Notes: a model not told the origin generated them from the sequence alone. 6,528 nucleotides of DNA from Equadaptatus sp045642965 (GCA_045642965.1 JAZUJX010000090.1:1-6528); one strand, 5' to 3'. Positions 1 to 6,162 are shown, numbered from the stretch's first letter. A program made the numbers and translations.

Positions 1-1
1 C

Positions 2-940
2 GCTGACGGTAAAGGTCCCAACGATGCAGTCGCAAAGGTCAACGGCAAAAAAGTTGCCCGCGCTGACGTGGAGCGTATTGCTCTGCGCATAGCCGAACAG
101 CAGTCGGCGAGTATGCCCGGCGTGAAAGCTTCTGAAGACGATATCTATCTGTTCAGAAAACAGGCTGTAGAATCAATGGGTCTTGAACGCGAGCTCAAAA
201 AAGAAATCAAAGCACGCGGCGTAAAGGTTGACAGAAAAGAGCTTAAGGAACAGGTTAACGCCATTATTGCCCAGTTCCCCACAAAAGAAGAATTTGAAAG
301 CTATCTCAGCCGCGCCGACAAATCAATGGCTGATTTCAAGGACGAAGTGAGATTCCAGATGGAACAGCAGAAACTGGTTGACAAGATTACGTCGGAAATA
401 AAAGTAACGGACGAAGACTTGAAAAAATTCTACGAGGACGGCAAAGATTCAATTTTCAAACGTCCTGCCGGAAGCAACCTCCTTATAGCGGTTTTTGGCA
501 ACAAAGCAGCTGCCGAGCTTGCGAAAAAGGCTCTTGAATCAGGTGCCAAATGGGACGGCATAATGAAAGAGCAGAAGGCGGAAAATTCATCAAAAGAGGA
601 AAAACCGGATTTCATTCCTGAAGCGCAGCTTTCAACGGAACCGTTCACAACAGTCAAGACTCTTGAAGCCGGCAAGGTTTCCAATGTAATTCAGATGCCG
701 GGAGCGGAAAAATACTTCCTCTTCCTCAAGAAGAGCGACGAAGCGGAAAAGATACTTTCATTTGACGAAGCAAAAGACGACGCTGTTAAAATGATACAGA
801 ACCAGCGCGGCAGAATGGAAGTCATCAGACTTGTAAGAAAGCTCAGAAAGAACGTTGAAGTTGAAATAATCGAAGACAGTTTCTTCATTCCGCAGAAAAC
901 AGAAACCAAACCCGAAGAAAGCGCACCGGCGAAGCAGTAG
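2..940 (+). CDS. SurA/PrsA-like peptidyl-prolyl isomerase or chaperone, 5' end missing
   Basis: The reading frame is open to the left edge, so this is the C-terminal 312 codons of a longer protein. The GTG at 68 lies inside the conserved segment VNGKKVARADVERIA, which is typical of the start of a SurA N-terminal chaperone domain, so it is not the start codon. The SurA_N-like helical region runs over about the first 150 visible residues and is rich in Lys and Glu. The next part, from FKRPAGSNLL to about FLFLKKS, has the layout of a parvulin (PPIC) rotamase domain: an initial strand, an A..LAKKALESGAKW helix, then LEAGKVSNVIQMPG. The usual RHIL-type first strand is degraded, so isomerase activity is doubtful and a holdase role is likely. 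A Lys/Glu-rich helix and an acidic, Pro-rich tail end the protein at TAG. A signal peptide or lipobox would lie outside the window. In this family the protein acts in the periplasm on unfolded exported or outer-membrane proteins. No terminator is visible after the stop. Confidence 0.85.
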   Translation, partial: ADGKGPNDAVAKVNGKKVARADVERIALRIAEQQSASMPGVKASEDDIYLFRKQAVESMGLERELKKEIKARGVKVDRKELKEQVNAIIAQFPTKEEFESYLSRADKSMADFKDEVRFQMEQQKLVDKITSEIKVTDEDLKKFYEDGKDSIFKRPAGSNLLIAVFGNKAAAELAKKALESGAKWDGIMKEQKAENSSKEEKPDFIPEAQLSTEPFTTVKTLEAGKVSNVIQMPGAEKYFLFLKKSDEAEKILSFDEAKDDAVKMIQNQRGRMEVIRLVRKLRKNVEVEIIEDSFFIPQKTETKPEESAPAKQ

Positions 941-965
941 ATTTCCACTGTACAGTTTATTGCTA

Positions 966-994
966 TTGACAAAAGTAAGTTTCTGAAATAAAAT
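966..994 (+). promoter_or_regulatory. Sigma70 promoter of the tRNA operon
   Basis: A perfect -35 box TTGACA (966-971) is followed by a 17-base spacer and a -10 box TAAAAT (989-994, one mismatch to TATAAT). Transcription would start near 1001, only about five bases before the mature 5' end of tRNA-Ser. This is the best promoter in the window and fits a strongly expressed stable-RNA operon. Confidence 0.85.
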
Positions 995-1005
995 GTTTCA
1001 CCGTT

Positions 1006-1101
1006 GGTGAGGTGGCCGAGCTAGGCTGAAGGCGCTCGCCTGCTAAGCGGGTAGGGGGACAAAAATCTCCCTCAAGGGTTCAAATCCCTTCCTCACCGCC
1101 A
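1006..1101 (+). tRNA. tRNA-Ser, anticodon GCU, with encoded CCA
   Basis: The acceptor stem GGTGAGG (1006-1012) pairs with CCTCACC (1091-1097), followed by discriminator G1098 and an encoded CCA (1099-1101). The anticodon stem 1035-1039/1047-1051 encloses the loop CTGCTAA, giving anticodon GCT at 1042-1044, which reads AGC and AGU serine codons. The long variable arm (GGGGGAC, A-rich loop, TCTCCCTC) confirms a class II serine tRNA. The T arm has the loop TTCAAAT closed by AAGGG/CCCTT. It is the first RNA of a two-tRNA transcript. Confidence 0.97.
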
Positions 1102-1114
1102 CTATTTAAATATT

Positions 1115-1191
1115 GCGCCGGTAGCTCAATTGGATAGAGCGTTAGACTACGGATCTAAAGGTTACGGGTTCAAGTCCTGTTCGGCGCGCCA
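1115..1191 (+). tRNA. tRNA-Arg, anticodon ACG, with encoded CCA
   Basis: The acceptor stem GCGCCGG (1115-1121) pairs with 1181-1187, including one G-U pair, followed by discriminator G1188 and encoded CCA (1189-1191). The anticodon stem TTAGA/TCTAA (1142-1146/1154-1158) encloses CTACGGA, so the anticodon is ACG (1149-1151). In bacteria A34 of this tRNA is normally edited to inosine by TadA so that it reads CGU, CGC and CGA. It lies 13 bases after the tRNA-Ser CCA and 7 bases before the start of the terminator stem, so the two tRNAs are cut from one short precursor. Confidence 0.97.
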
Positions 1192-1198
1192 GAGATTT

Positions 1199-1224
1199 AA
1201 GGGACTCCGTAAGGAGTCCCTTTT
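1199..1224 (+). terminator. Intrinsic terminator of the tRNA operon
   Basis: GGGACTCC (1201-1208) and GGAGTCCC (1213-1220) form a perfect 8-base-pair stem around the loop GTAA and are followed by TTTT. A1199-A1200 can also pair with the first two T residues. This ends the tRNA transcript and isolates it from the membrane-gene operon downstream. Confidence 0.93.
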
Positions 1225-1268
1225 GTATGTTGCATAAGTAAGCAAACAATGCAGCAGATTTGTTTTAA

Positions 1269-1310
1269 TTTACATTTGCAAAGCTGCGAATTATTTACTA
1301 TTATTATATT
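1269..1310 (+). promoter_or_regulatory. Weak candidate promoter of the membrane-gene operon
   Basis: This AT-rich stretch lies between the tRNA terminator and the membrane genes, where a promoter is expected. The best pair is TTGCAA (1277-1282), 16 bases, then TATTAT (1299-1304). TTTACA (1269-1274), 17 bases, TATTTA (1292-1297) is an alternative. Both are poor matches, so the exact boxes are uncertain. Either would put the start of transcription near 1304-1312, at or just before the left arm of the leader hairpin. Confidence 0.35.
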
Positions 1311-1313
1311 CAT

Positions 1314-1357
1314 ATCTTATGCGGTCATCCGTGCTGTACGTCGGACCGGTATAAGAT
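1314..1357 (+). promoter_or_regulatory. Interrupted inverted repeat in the leader of the membrane operon
   Basis: ATCTTAT (1314-1320) pairs with ATAAGAT (1351-1357), and CGGTC (1322-1326) pairs with GACCG (1344-1348). This gives 12 base pairs interrupted by a small 1x2 internal loop and capped by a 17-base loop. There is no T-run after it, so it is not a terminator. It lies between the probable promoter and the ribosome binding site at 1376, and could be an operator for a dimeric regulator or an RNA leader structure. Confidence 0.55.
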
Positions 1358-1375
1358 GCGAACGATATGCGAATC

Positions 1376-1381
1376 GGAGGA
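1376..1381 (+). promoter_or_regulatory. Ribosome binding site that favours the GTG start at 1392
   Basis: GGAGGA is the only good Shine-Dalgarno sequence near the 5' end of this gene. It lies 10 bases before an in-frame GTG at 1392. It lies downstream of the in-frame ATG at 1356, which has no Shine-Dalgarno sequence and is part of the 3' arm of the leader hairpin. Confidence 0.6.
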
Positions 1382-1391
1382 AGATAAAGCA

Positions 1392-2978
1392 GTGCTGAAA
1401 TTTCCTTTGCCTGTTTTTACTATATATTTACCCTGCATAGTATGTCTGTTTATGTCGTTCTTTATCGTGTACGTGCATTACGCGAAAGGCAGACTGGGCA
1501 TTAACGTAGTTGTTCGCCGCAAGCCGCTTAACATACTTTTTCTTGCGGTGCTTATAATTAATTTTATTCTTGTTCTTCTCGTTTTTAAATTCTACAGAAC
1601 TGAACTGCAAATGCCGGCACCTTTTGTGAACCGCGTTACGGCTGACGTGCTGAGCAGCGGGGAGCAGTTTGATACCGGGAAAAATTATTTTGTTGACTTT
1701 CTTTCGGCATGCGCTGCCGCCCTGTCCGCGTTTGCTGCTTTGCTTGTAGGTCTCAGGGCAATGGCAGACAGGAAAAATGCTTTGAGCGTATCAAAAGTGG
1801 CGTGTATTTTCCTTGTTATCGCATCGGTAGAAGGTATATATTATTCCAACAGTCTCTACGGAATATTGTTTTTTAATCTTATGTCCCAGACAGCCTCTTA
1901 CGGACTTTACAGGCATTCTGCAGTTTACGGCAGAAAAGCAGTTCCCGAGTTTGTGCACCATCTTTCCAGAATAGTTTCGCTGCTGCTTTTTCTTGCCGGA
2001 ATTATAATACTGAGTTCAAAATACGGGCCGTCGCTTACAAGGCTTATATCGTGCAGTTTCACGGTAGGAATGAGAGAAAAAATTGCTTTTGCCCTGATGT
2101 TTGCACCGCTGGCGGCTCTTTTCCTTCGGCCTGCAACTCATACCAAGGACCCTGTTTACCGCGCATTTTTCGTTATGCGTAGCCAGGCTGTATTTTATGT
2201 AATCATCAGAATTGTTTTCTCAATATTCGGCGCCTCCGCAGGGCTTGAAAAAGTACCGAACATAATGATATTTACGGGCTGCGCTGCAGTACTTTTCTCA
2301 GTGCTTATGACAACCTCAACAAAAGAGCCGTGCAAATATTCCGCTTTTATGGATCTGTTCGCCAAGGGCTTCCTGCTTGTTTCTGCGGGAATTGCGTATT
2401 ACGGCTGTTTCAGCGCGGAAGGTCTTGCACAGTACGGTTTTACAGCCCTTGAAAGTATGATTTCACTTTGGCTGCTCTATCTGCCAATGTTCACAATATT
2501 GACTATTTCTTCTGCACTAATTGAAACTCCTGCTGACGACGGAATTGAACTTTATCGTAAAAGCGGACTGCTGAGCATAACGCCTGTTGCCGTTTTTGCA
2601 CTCTATTTTGTTCTTTTCGGTTTTTGCGGTATGCCTCCGCTTGTAACCTATCCGTTCATTCAGCTTATATTCAGGGCTGCAAACTTTATATGGCCATTCC
2701 TTGCAGTATTTCTCGTTTTGGCTGTATTCTCCATGTTTATCATAGGACTTTACATGATTTCTACAGTTGCTTTCGGCAAAGCCTGGACAAAAGAAGACAA
2801 AGAAAAAAGTGTTGTTCGGGACAGGGAAATTATCCTTGTAACTTCAATTTTTATGATCTGGGTTGTACTGTTGTCAGTTTCCCCGGGGCTTATGCTGCAG
2901 GGCTTCGCGGCTCCGTCGGCTGAATCTTTGATGAACACGGGCTATTCCATTAACGTAATTGAGGAGGCAGAAAAATGA
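1392..2978 (+). CDS. Divergent complex-I/group 4 hydrogenase antiporter-like membrane subunit (NuoL/M/N, HyfB or EchA-like)
   Basis: I prefer the GTG at 1392 (528 residues), for its Shine-Dalgarno sequence and because the protein then begins directly with a membrane helix. The ATG at 1356 would add 12 polar residues. About 13-14 membrane helices are visible, the number usual for this family. Several landmarks align by eye with the proton-conducting transporter family: LFFNLMSQTASYGLY (near residues 160-170) with the FELMSLSSYLL motif; FLRPATHTKDP followed by FVMRSQAVFYVIIR with the P..H...P and MIKTAIYGILR segments; KYSAFMDLF with LAYSSVENIG; and GMPPL (413-417) with G-PPL-G. The residues that normally form the proton path are changed: the TM5 Glu is Asn162, the TM8 Lys is Gln265, and the TM7 Lys position is Met or another neutral residue. 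The protein is therefore probably not a standard proton pump. It overlaps the next gene at ATGA and heads a three-gene membrane operon. Membership of the family is a by-eye inference, and the function is unknown. Confidence 0.78.
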   Translation: MLKFPLPVFTIYLPCIVCLFMSFFIVYVHYAKGRLGINVVVRRKPLNILFLAVLIINFILVLLVFKFYRTELQMPAPFVNRVTADVLSSGEQFDTGKNYFVDFLSACAAALSAFAALLVGLRAMADRKNALSVSKVACIFLVIASVEGIYYSNSLYGILFFNLMSQTASYGLYRHSAVYGRKAVPEFVHHLSRIVSLLLFLAGIIILSSKYGPSLTRLISCSFTVGMREKIAFALMFAPLAALFLRPATHTKDPVYRAFFVMRSQAVFYVIIRIVFSIFGASAGLEKVPNIMIFTGCAAVLFSVLMTTSTKEPCKYSAFMDLFAKGFLLVSAGIAYYGCFSAEGLAQYGFTALESMISLWLLYLPMFTILTISSALIETPADDGIELYRKSGLLSITPVAVFALYFVLFGFCGMPPLVTYPFIQLIFRAANFIWPFLAVFLVLAVFSMFIIGLYMISTVAFGKAWTKEDKEKSVVRDREIILVTSIFMIWVVLLSVSPGLMLQGFAAPSAESLMNTGYSINVIEEAEK

Positions 2979-3268
2979 TTATCTCTGTTTCCGTAGCACG
3001 CTTTTACTGGATGCCTCTTGTATGGATGTTTGTCGTCTTTCTCTCGCTGCTCATTGTTGCTCTTATATGCAATATTTTTGACAGCCGCGCTGAAAATGAA
3101 ATTGAGATGCGCGACAAGAGCAGTATTGACGAAAACGAGATTATTAATGAAGAACATCTCTCTCTGGCAAGAAATTATCTGACAGTCTGGATGAGCAACC
3201 GCTATAAATACGTGATTTTGCCGGTCATACTTTTTGTTGTGTGCCTGGCTGTACTTTTTACGGAGTAA
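2975..3268 (+). CDS. Small two-helix membrane protein of unknown function
   Basis: The 97-residue protein starts at an ATG whose last two bases overlap the previous stop (ATGA). A very strong Shine-Dalgarno sequence AGGAGG (2962-2967) lies seven bases upstream, so translation is probably coupled to the gene before. Residues about 12-34 and 79-95 are hydrophobic and form two membrane helices. The roughly 40 residues between them are polar and notably acidic (many Glu and Asp between residues 36 and 61), followed by a short aromatic and basic stretch before helix 2. I do not recognise a family. The size is close to that of NuoK or NuoA, but NuoK has three helices with buried Glu, and neither motif is seen. 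Its place between antiporter-like and NuoH-like genes suggests an accessory or linker subunit of one membrane complex. Confidence 0.82.
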   Translation: MIISVSVARFYWMPLVWMFVVFLSLLIVALICNIFDSRAENEIEMRDKSSIDENEIINEEHLSLARNYLTVWMSNRYKYVILPVILFVVCLAVLFTE

Positions 3269-3272
3269 ACAG

Positions 3273-4283
3273 ATGAGCGTAATATATTTGATTGTCCGTT
3301 ATACACTTCTGCTTGCAGCACTGGCGGTATGGATTTGCCTTATTATCCTGACGGAAGGCGTTTATACCTCAGTTATGCGTGCGCTGCTGAAAAAAAGCGG
3401 CAGAAACAAATACCATAAGTTTATAGATTTCTTCAGGCAGGATTACGGTTTGTCCGGGCAGGGCTACAGAAAGACAGTGCTTTTTGCCTTGTCAATTTCG
3501 TTTGCGCTGCTGTGCTCCGTTTTCGCCTGTATACCATCGGGAGCGGCTGTCCCAGTGATTGAAAACGGCGGTGACCTTTTGCAGATGCTGTTTTCGATTA
3601 TAATGTCAGTGGGGTTCGTGTTTATTGCTCTTGAAGCACTTAACTTCAGCGACAAGAAATACGTGTTCAAAAAGCTGCTGATTTCTGTCGCAAGACTGTA
3701 TATCCCCCTGGCGGCATGCATAATCTCCATTGCTTCATATCTGGAGACTATAGGTATTGCGGGCGATACATTCAGCCTGTCTCTGCTGATATCCGCTACG
3801 CCTTATAATTCAATGTCCAAGTGCGGTATAGCAGGGCTGCTTCTGTTCGGATTTATTATTTTCAGTCAGATTTATTCTGAAGATAAAGAACCCGGAGAAG
3901 ACTGCATGCTTATTTCGGTAAACGACATGCCTGAATTTACCGGCAAAACAAGATTTGTTCTCCAGTTGTGGAGCCTGTTTATTCCGTATTTGGTAATTTT
4001 GCTGACAGAACAGATATTCTTCCCATGGAAACTGTTTGTGCGTATAGACAAAGGTCCTTTAACCGCATTGCTGATGACGCTTGCGGCATTCGGCGTTTTC
4101 TGGGCGGTGCTCGTGCTGCTCAGAATTGTTGTGGTCAGCCTCTGCTGGTCGGTGATGCATTTTATTAAAACGCGCGTTTCAAAAAAAATATATTTCTTTA
4201 TCCTGCCGATTCTTGTACTTATCGCCATGGGACTTGTATTCTATGACAGTATAATAATCGCGGCAGAAATGATTGCATATTAA
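3273..4283 (+). CDS. Divergent NuoH/HyfC/EchB-like membrane subunit
   Basis: The ATG at 3273 (336 residues) is chosen because CGGAG (3261-3265) lies seven bases before it. An upstream in-frame ATG at 3234 would overlap the previous gene by 35 bases and has no better site. About eight membrane helices are visible, as in NuoH. After helix 1, EGVYTSVMRALLKKSGRN with a later ID (Asp52) resembles the NuoH/EchB segment G-----AR-Q-R-GP---Q---D--KL. The Gly-Pro and Gln of that motif are lost (Gly43-Arg44, His48). DMPEFTG (219-224) followed by a helix and FFPW (249-252) matches the EYSG...FFPW end of the EchB/HyfC pattern. The conserved RE and E residues of the middle loop, which line the quinone or catalytic-interface region in NuoH, are not evident. 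In the family this subunit anchors the peripheral arm. No such arm is encoded here, so its partner is unknown. Family placement is inference. Confidence 0.75.
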   Translation: MSVIYLIVRYTLLLAALAVWICLIILTEGVYTSVMRALLKKSGRNKYHKFIDFFRQDYGLSGQGYRKTVLFALSISFALLCSVFACIPSGAAVPVIENGGDLLQMLFSIIMSVGFVFIALEALNFSDKKYVFKKLLISVARLYIPLAACIISIASYLETIGIAGDTFSLSLLISATPYNSMSKCGIAGLLLFGFIIFSQIYSEDKEPGEDCMLISVNDMPEFTGKTRFVLQLWSLFIPYLVILLTEQIFFPWKLFVRIDKGPLTALLMTLAAFGVFWAVLVLLRIVVVSLCWSVMHFIKTRVSKKIYFFILPILVLIAMGLVFYDSIIIAAEMIAY

Positions 4284-4316
4284 ATCATTACAAATACAGA
4301 GCCGGAGGCAGTCAAA

Positions 4317-5993
4317 ATGGAAGAAAACAAAAAGATGAATTTCGTCGAGGAAATAGTTGCCAAAGATTTAGGGGAAGGCAAAATTTCAAAAGTTATTACG
4401 CGCTTTCCGCCTGAGCCTAACGGTTATCTGCATATAGGCCACGCCAAATCAATCTGCCTGAATTTCGGAATAGCAGAAGAATTCGGCGGTCAGTGCAACC
4501 TGCGTTTTGATGATACAAACCCTGCAAAAGAAGAAACAGAATACGTTAACGCAATCCAGGAAGATTTGAAGTGGCTTGGCTTTAAATGGGCGAATCTTTG
4601 TTATGCTTCAAACTATTTCGATCAGTTCTATGAATGGGCGCTTGACCTTATAAAAGCCGGAAAAGCTTATGTTGACAGTCAGAATGCCGAAGAAATACGT
4701 ATTAACCGCGGAACGCTGACAGCACCAGGCAAAGAATCGCCCTACAGAAACAGGACAGTTGAAGAAAATCTTGAACTGTTTGACAGAATGACAAAAGGGG
4801 AGTTTGAAGAAGGTTCCTGTGTGCTGCGTGCCAAGATTGACATGGCGAGCAACAATATGAATATGCGCGACCCTGTAATATACCGCATACTCAAACGTTC
4901 GCATCACAGAACCGGCGGCAAATGGAACGTATATCCCATGTATGACTTTGCTCATGGCTTTGAAGACGCCATTGAAGGCATTACTCATTCAATATGCACG
5001 CTTGAATTTCAGGATCACAGGCCGCTTTACGACTGGTTCATCGCAAACGTAAATACGCCGCATACACCGCACCAGTACGAATTTGCAAGGCTTAACCTCA
5101 CCTATACCGTAATGAGCAAACGCAAGCTGCTTGAGCTTGTAACGCTCGGCATAGTTTCAGGCTGGGATGACCCGCGTATGCCGACAATTTCCGGTTTCAG
5201 ACGCCGCGGATACACTCCGTCTTCCATACGCCGTTTCTGCAAAGAAGTCGGAGTTGCCAAATCGGACAGCATGGTTGAAATAGAGCTTCTCCAGCACTGT
5301 CTCCGCGAAGAACTGAACAAAACGGCACAGAGAAGAATGGCTGTACTTAAACCGCTGAAGGTCGTTCTTGACAACTGGCAGGAAGATTTTGTCGACGAAC
5401 TGCCTGCGGAAAACAATCCGGAAGACGAAGCGGCAGGAAAACGCACGGTAAAAATCGGCAAAGTTATTTACATTGAGCAGGACGACTTTATGGAAGAACC
5501 GCCGAAAAAATATTTCCGTCTTGCTCCCGGTGCCGAAGTGCGTCTTAAATACGCGTACCTCGTCAAATGCACGGACGTGATAAAAGACGCAGACGGAAAC
5601 GTTGTCGAGCTTCACTGCACGGTTGACATGGAAAGCCGCGGCGGAGAAGCGCCGGACGGACGCCGAGTAAAGGGAACGCTTAACTGGGTATGGGAAGGCG
5701 ACGCGGTAAAAGCCCGTATCAACCTTTACGACCATCTCTTCACAATAAGAAACCTTGGCGACATGGAAGAAGGAAAGGATTACAAGGACTACCTGAATCC
5801 CGAATCCCTTAAAGTTATCGAAAATGCCCTTGTAGAGCCGTCTCTTGCGGCTTCCGCGCCGCTGGACAAATTCCAGTTCCTCCGTCACGGATATTTCTGC
5901 ACGGACAAGGATTCAACGCCGGAAAAGCCCGTATTCAACCTTGCGGTAACGCTCAAAGATTCATGGGGCAAAGAGGTTAAAAAACAGGGATAG
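4317..5993 (+). CDS. glnS: Glutaminyl-tRNA synthetase
   Basis: This class I aminoacyl-tRNA synthetase joins glutamine to tRNA-Gln using ATP in the cytoplasm. It has 558 residues, close to the 554 of the E. coli enzyme. The class I signatures are intact: PPEPNGYLHIGH with HIGH at residues 39-42, and VMSKR at 265-269. The segments NRGTLTAPGKESPYR, LRAKIDMAS, YPMYDFAHGFEDAIEGITHS and LEFQDHRPLYDW match GlnRS rather than GluRS. The GWDDPRMPTISGFRRRGYT stretch and the C-terminal anticodon-binding beta-barrels (about 340-550, with DGRRVKGTLNWV and EKPVFNLAVTLKDSW) are complete. The start ATG has GGAGG (4304-4308) eight bases upstream. It follows the membrane genes by 33 bases with no terminator, so it is likely co-transcribed with them. 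A periodic repeat and an intrinsic terminator follow it. Confidence 0.97.
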   Translation: MEENKKMNFVEEIVAKDLGEGKISKVITRFPPEPNGYLHIGHAKSICLNFGIAEEFGGQCNLRFDDTNPAKEETEYVNAIQEDLKWLGFKWANLCYASNYFDQFYEWALDLIKAGKAYVDSQNAEEIRINRGTLTAPGKESPYRNRTVEENLELFDRMTKGEFEEGSCVLRAKIDMASNNMNMRDPVIYRILKRSHHRTGGKWNVYPMYDFAHGFEDAIEGITHSICTLEFQDHRPLYDWFIANVNTPHTPHQYEFARLNLTYTVMSKRKLLELVTLGIVSGWDDPRMPTISGFRRRGYTPSSIRRFCKEVGVAKSDSMVEIELLQHCLREELNKTAQRRMAVLKPLKVVLDNWQEDFVDELPAENNPEDEAAGKRTVKIGKVIYIEQDDFMEEPPKKYFRLAPGAEVRLKYAYLVKCTDVIKDADGNVVELHCTVDMESRGGEAPDGRRVKGTLNWVWEGDAVKARINLYDHLFTIRNLGDMEEGKDYKDYLNPESLKVIENALVEPSLAASAPLDKFQFLRHGYFCTDKDSTPEKPVFNLAVTLKDSWGKEVKKQG

Positions 5994-6000
5994 CACGAAG

Positions 6001-6080
6001 CAATTACCCAAAGAACCAATTACAAAGAAAACCAATTACGATAAAATACAATTACCAAAAAAGGCAACTACAATACCTCT
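6001..6080 (+). repeat. Five-copy tandem repeat with exact 16-base period (CAATTAC)
   Basis: The heptamer CAATTAC begins at 6001, 6017, 6033 and 6049 without mismatch, and CAACTAC begins at 6065, so the spacing is exactly 16 bases each time. The other nine bases of each unit vary but stay A-rich; the first two units end in AAC. The array starts eight bases after the glnS stop and ends 40 bases before the terminator stem, so it lies in the 3' untranslated region. A period of 16 is not a multiple of three and the units contain no steady reading frame, so it is not coding. Confidence 0.85.
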
Positions 6081-6115
6081 TAAATCTGTTACACGTGTTT
6101 CGTACGGATACTAAC

Positions 6116-6149
6116 AAAAAACGGCGTGGTTTTAGTCCGCGCCGTTTTT
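6116..6149 (+). terminator. Intrinsic terminator after glnS
   Basis: ACGGCGTGG (6121-6129) pairs with CCGCGCCGT (6137-6145), nine base pairs with one G-T pair and a seven-base loop, followed by TTTTT (6145-6149). AAAAA at 6116-6120 precedes the stem, so it could also stop transcription arriving from the right. It marks the probable end of the membrane operon and glnS transcript. Confidence 0.92.
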
Positions 6150-6162
6150 AAATTTTCAATTT

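Noticed and set aside
68..70. GTG as the start of the SurA-like gene
   Set aside because: The same frame is open to the left edge and encodes conserved SurA-type residues (VNGKKVARAD) before the GTG, so the gene is truncated by the window and does not start here.
1248..1286. GCAGC/GCTGC inverted repeat near 1250-1286 as a terminator or operator
   Set aside because: The arms are short, pairing needs a three-base bulge, and there is no T-run. It also overlaps the candidate promoter, so I see no support for a separate function.
1356..1358. ATG as the start of the antiporter-like gene
   Set aside because: It has no Shine-Dalgarno sequence, lies inside the right arm of a hairpin, and would add a polar 12-residue tail before the first membrane helix. 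The GTG at 1392 has GGAGGA upstream. The choice is likely but not proven.
3234..3236. ATG at 3234 as the start of the NuoH-like gene
   Set aside because: It would overlap the 97-residue gene by 35 bases. The ATG at 3273 has a well-placed CGGAG and gives a normal NuoH-like N-terminus.
5157..5888. A 243-codon open frame on the minus strand inside glnS
   Set aside because: It lies fully antisense to highly conserved GlnRS sequence, and its Phe/Val-rich translation resembles no protein, so it is a shadow frame.
6001..6080. CRISPR array
   Set aside because: The repeated core is only seven bases and the period only 16, far shorter than CRISPR repeats and spacers, and no cas gene is present.
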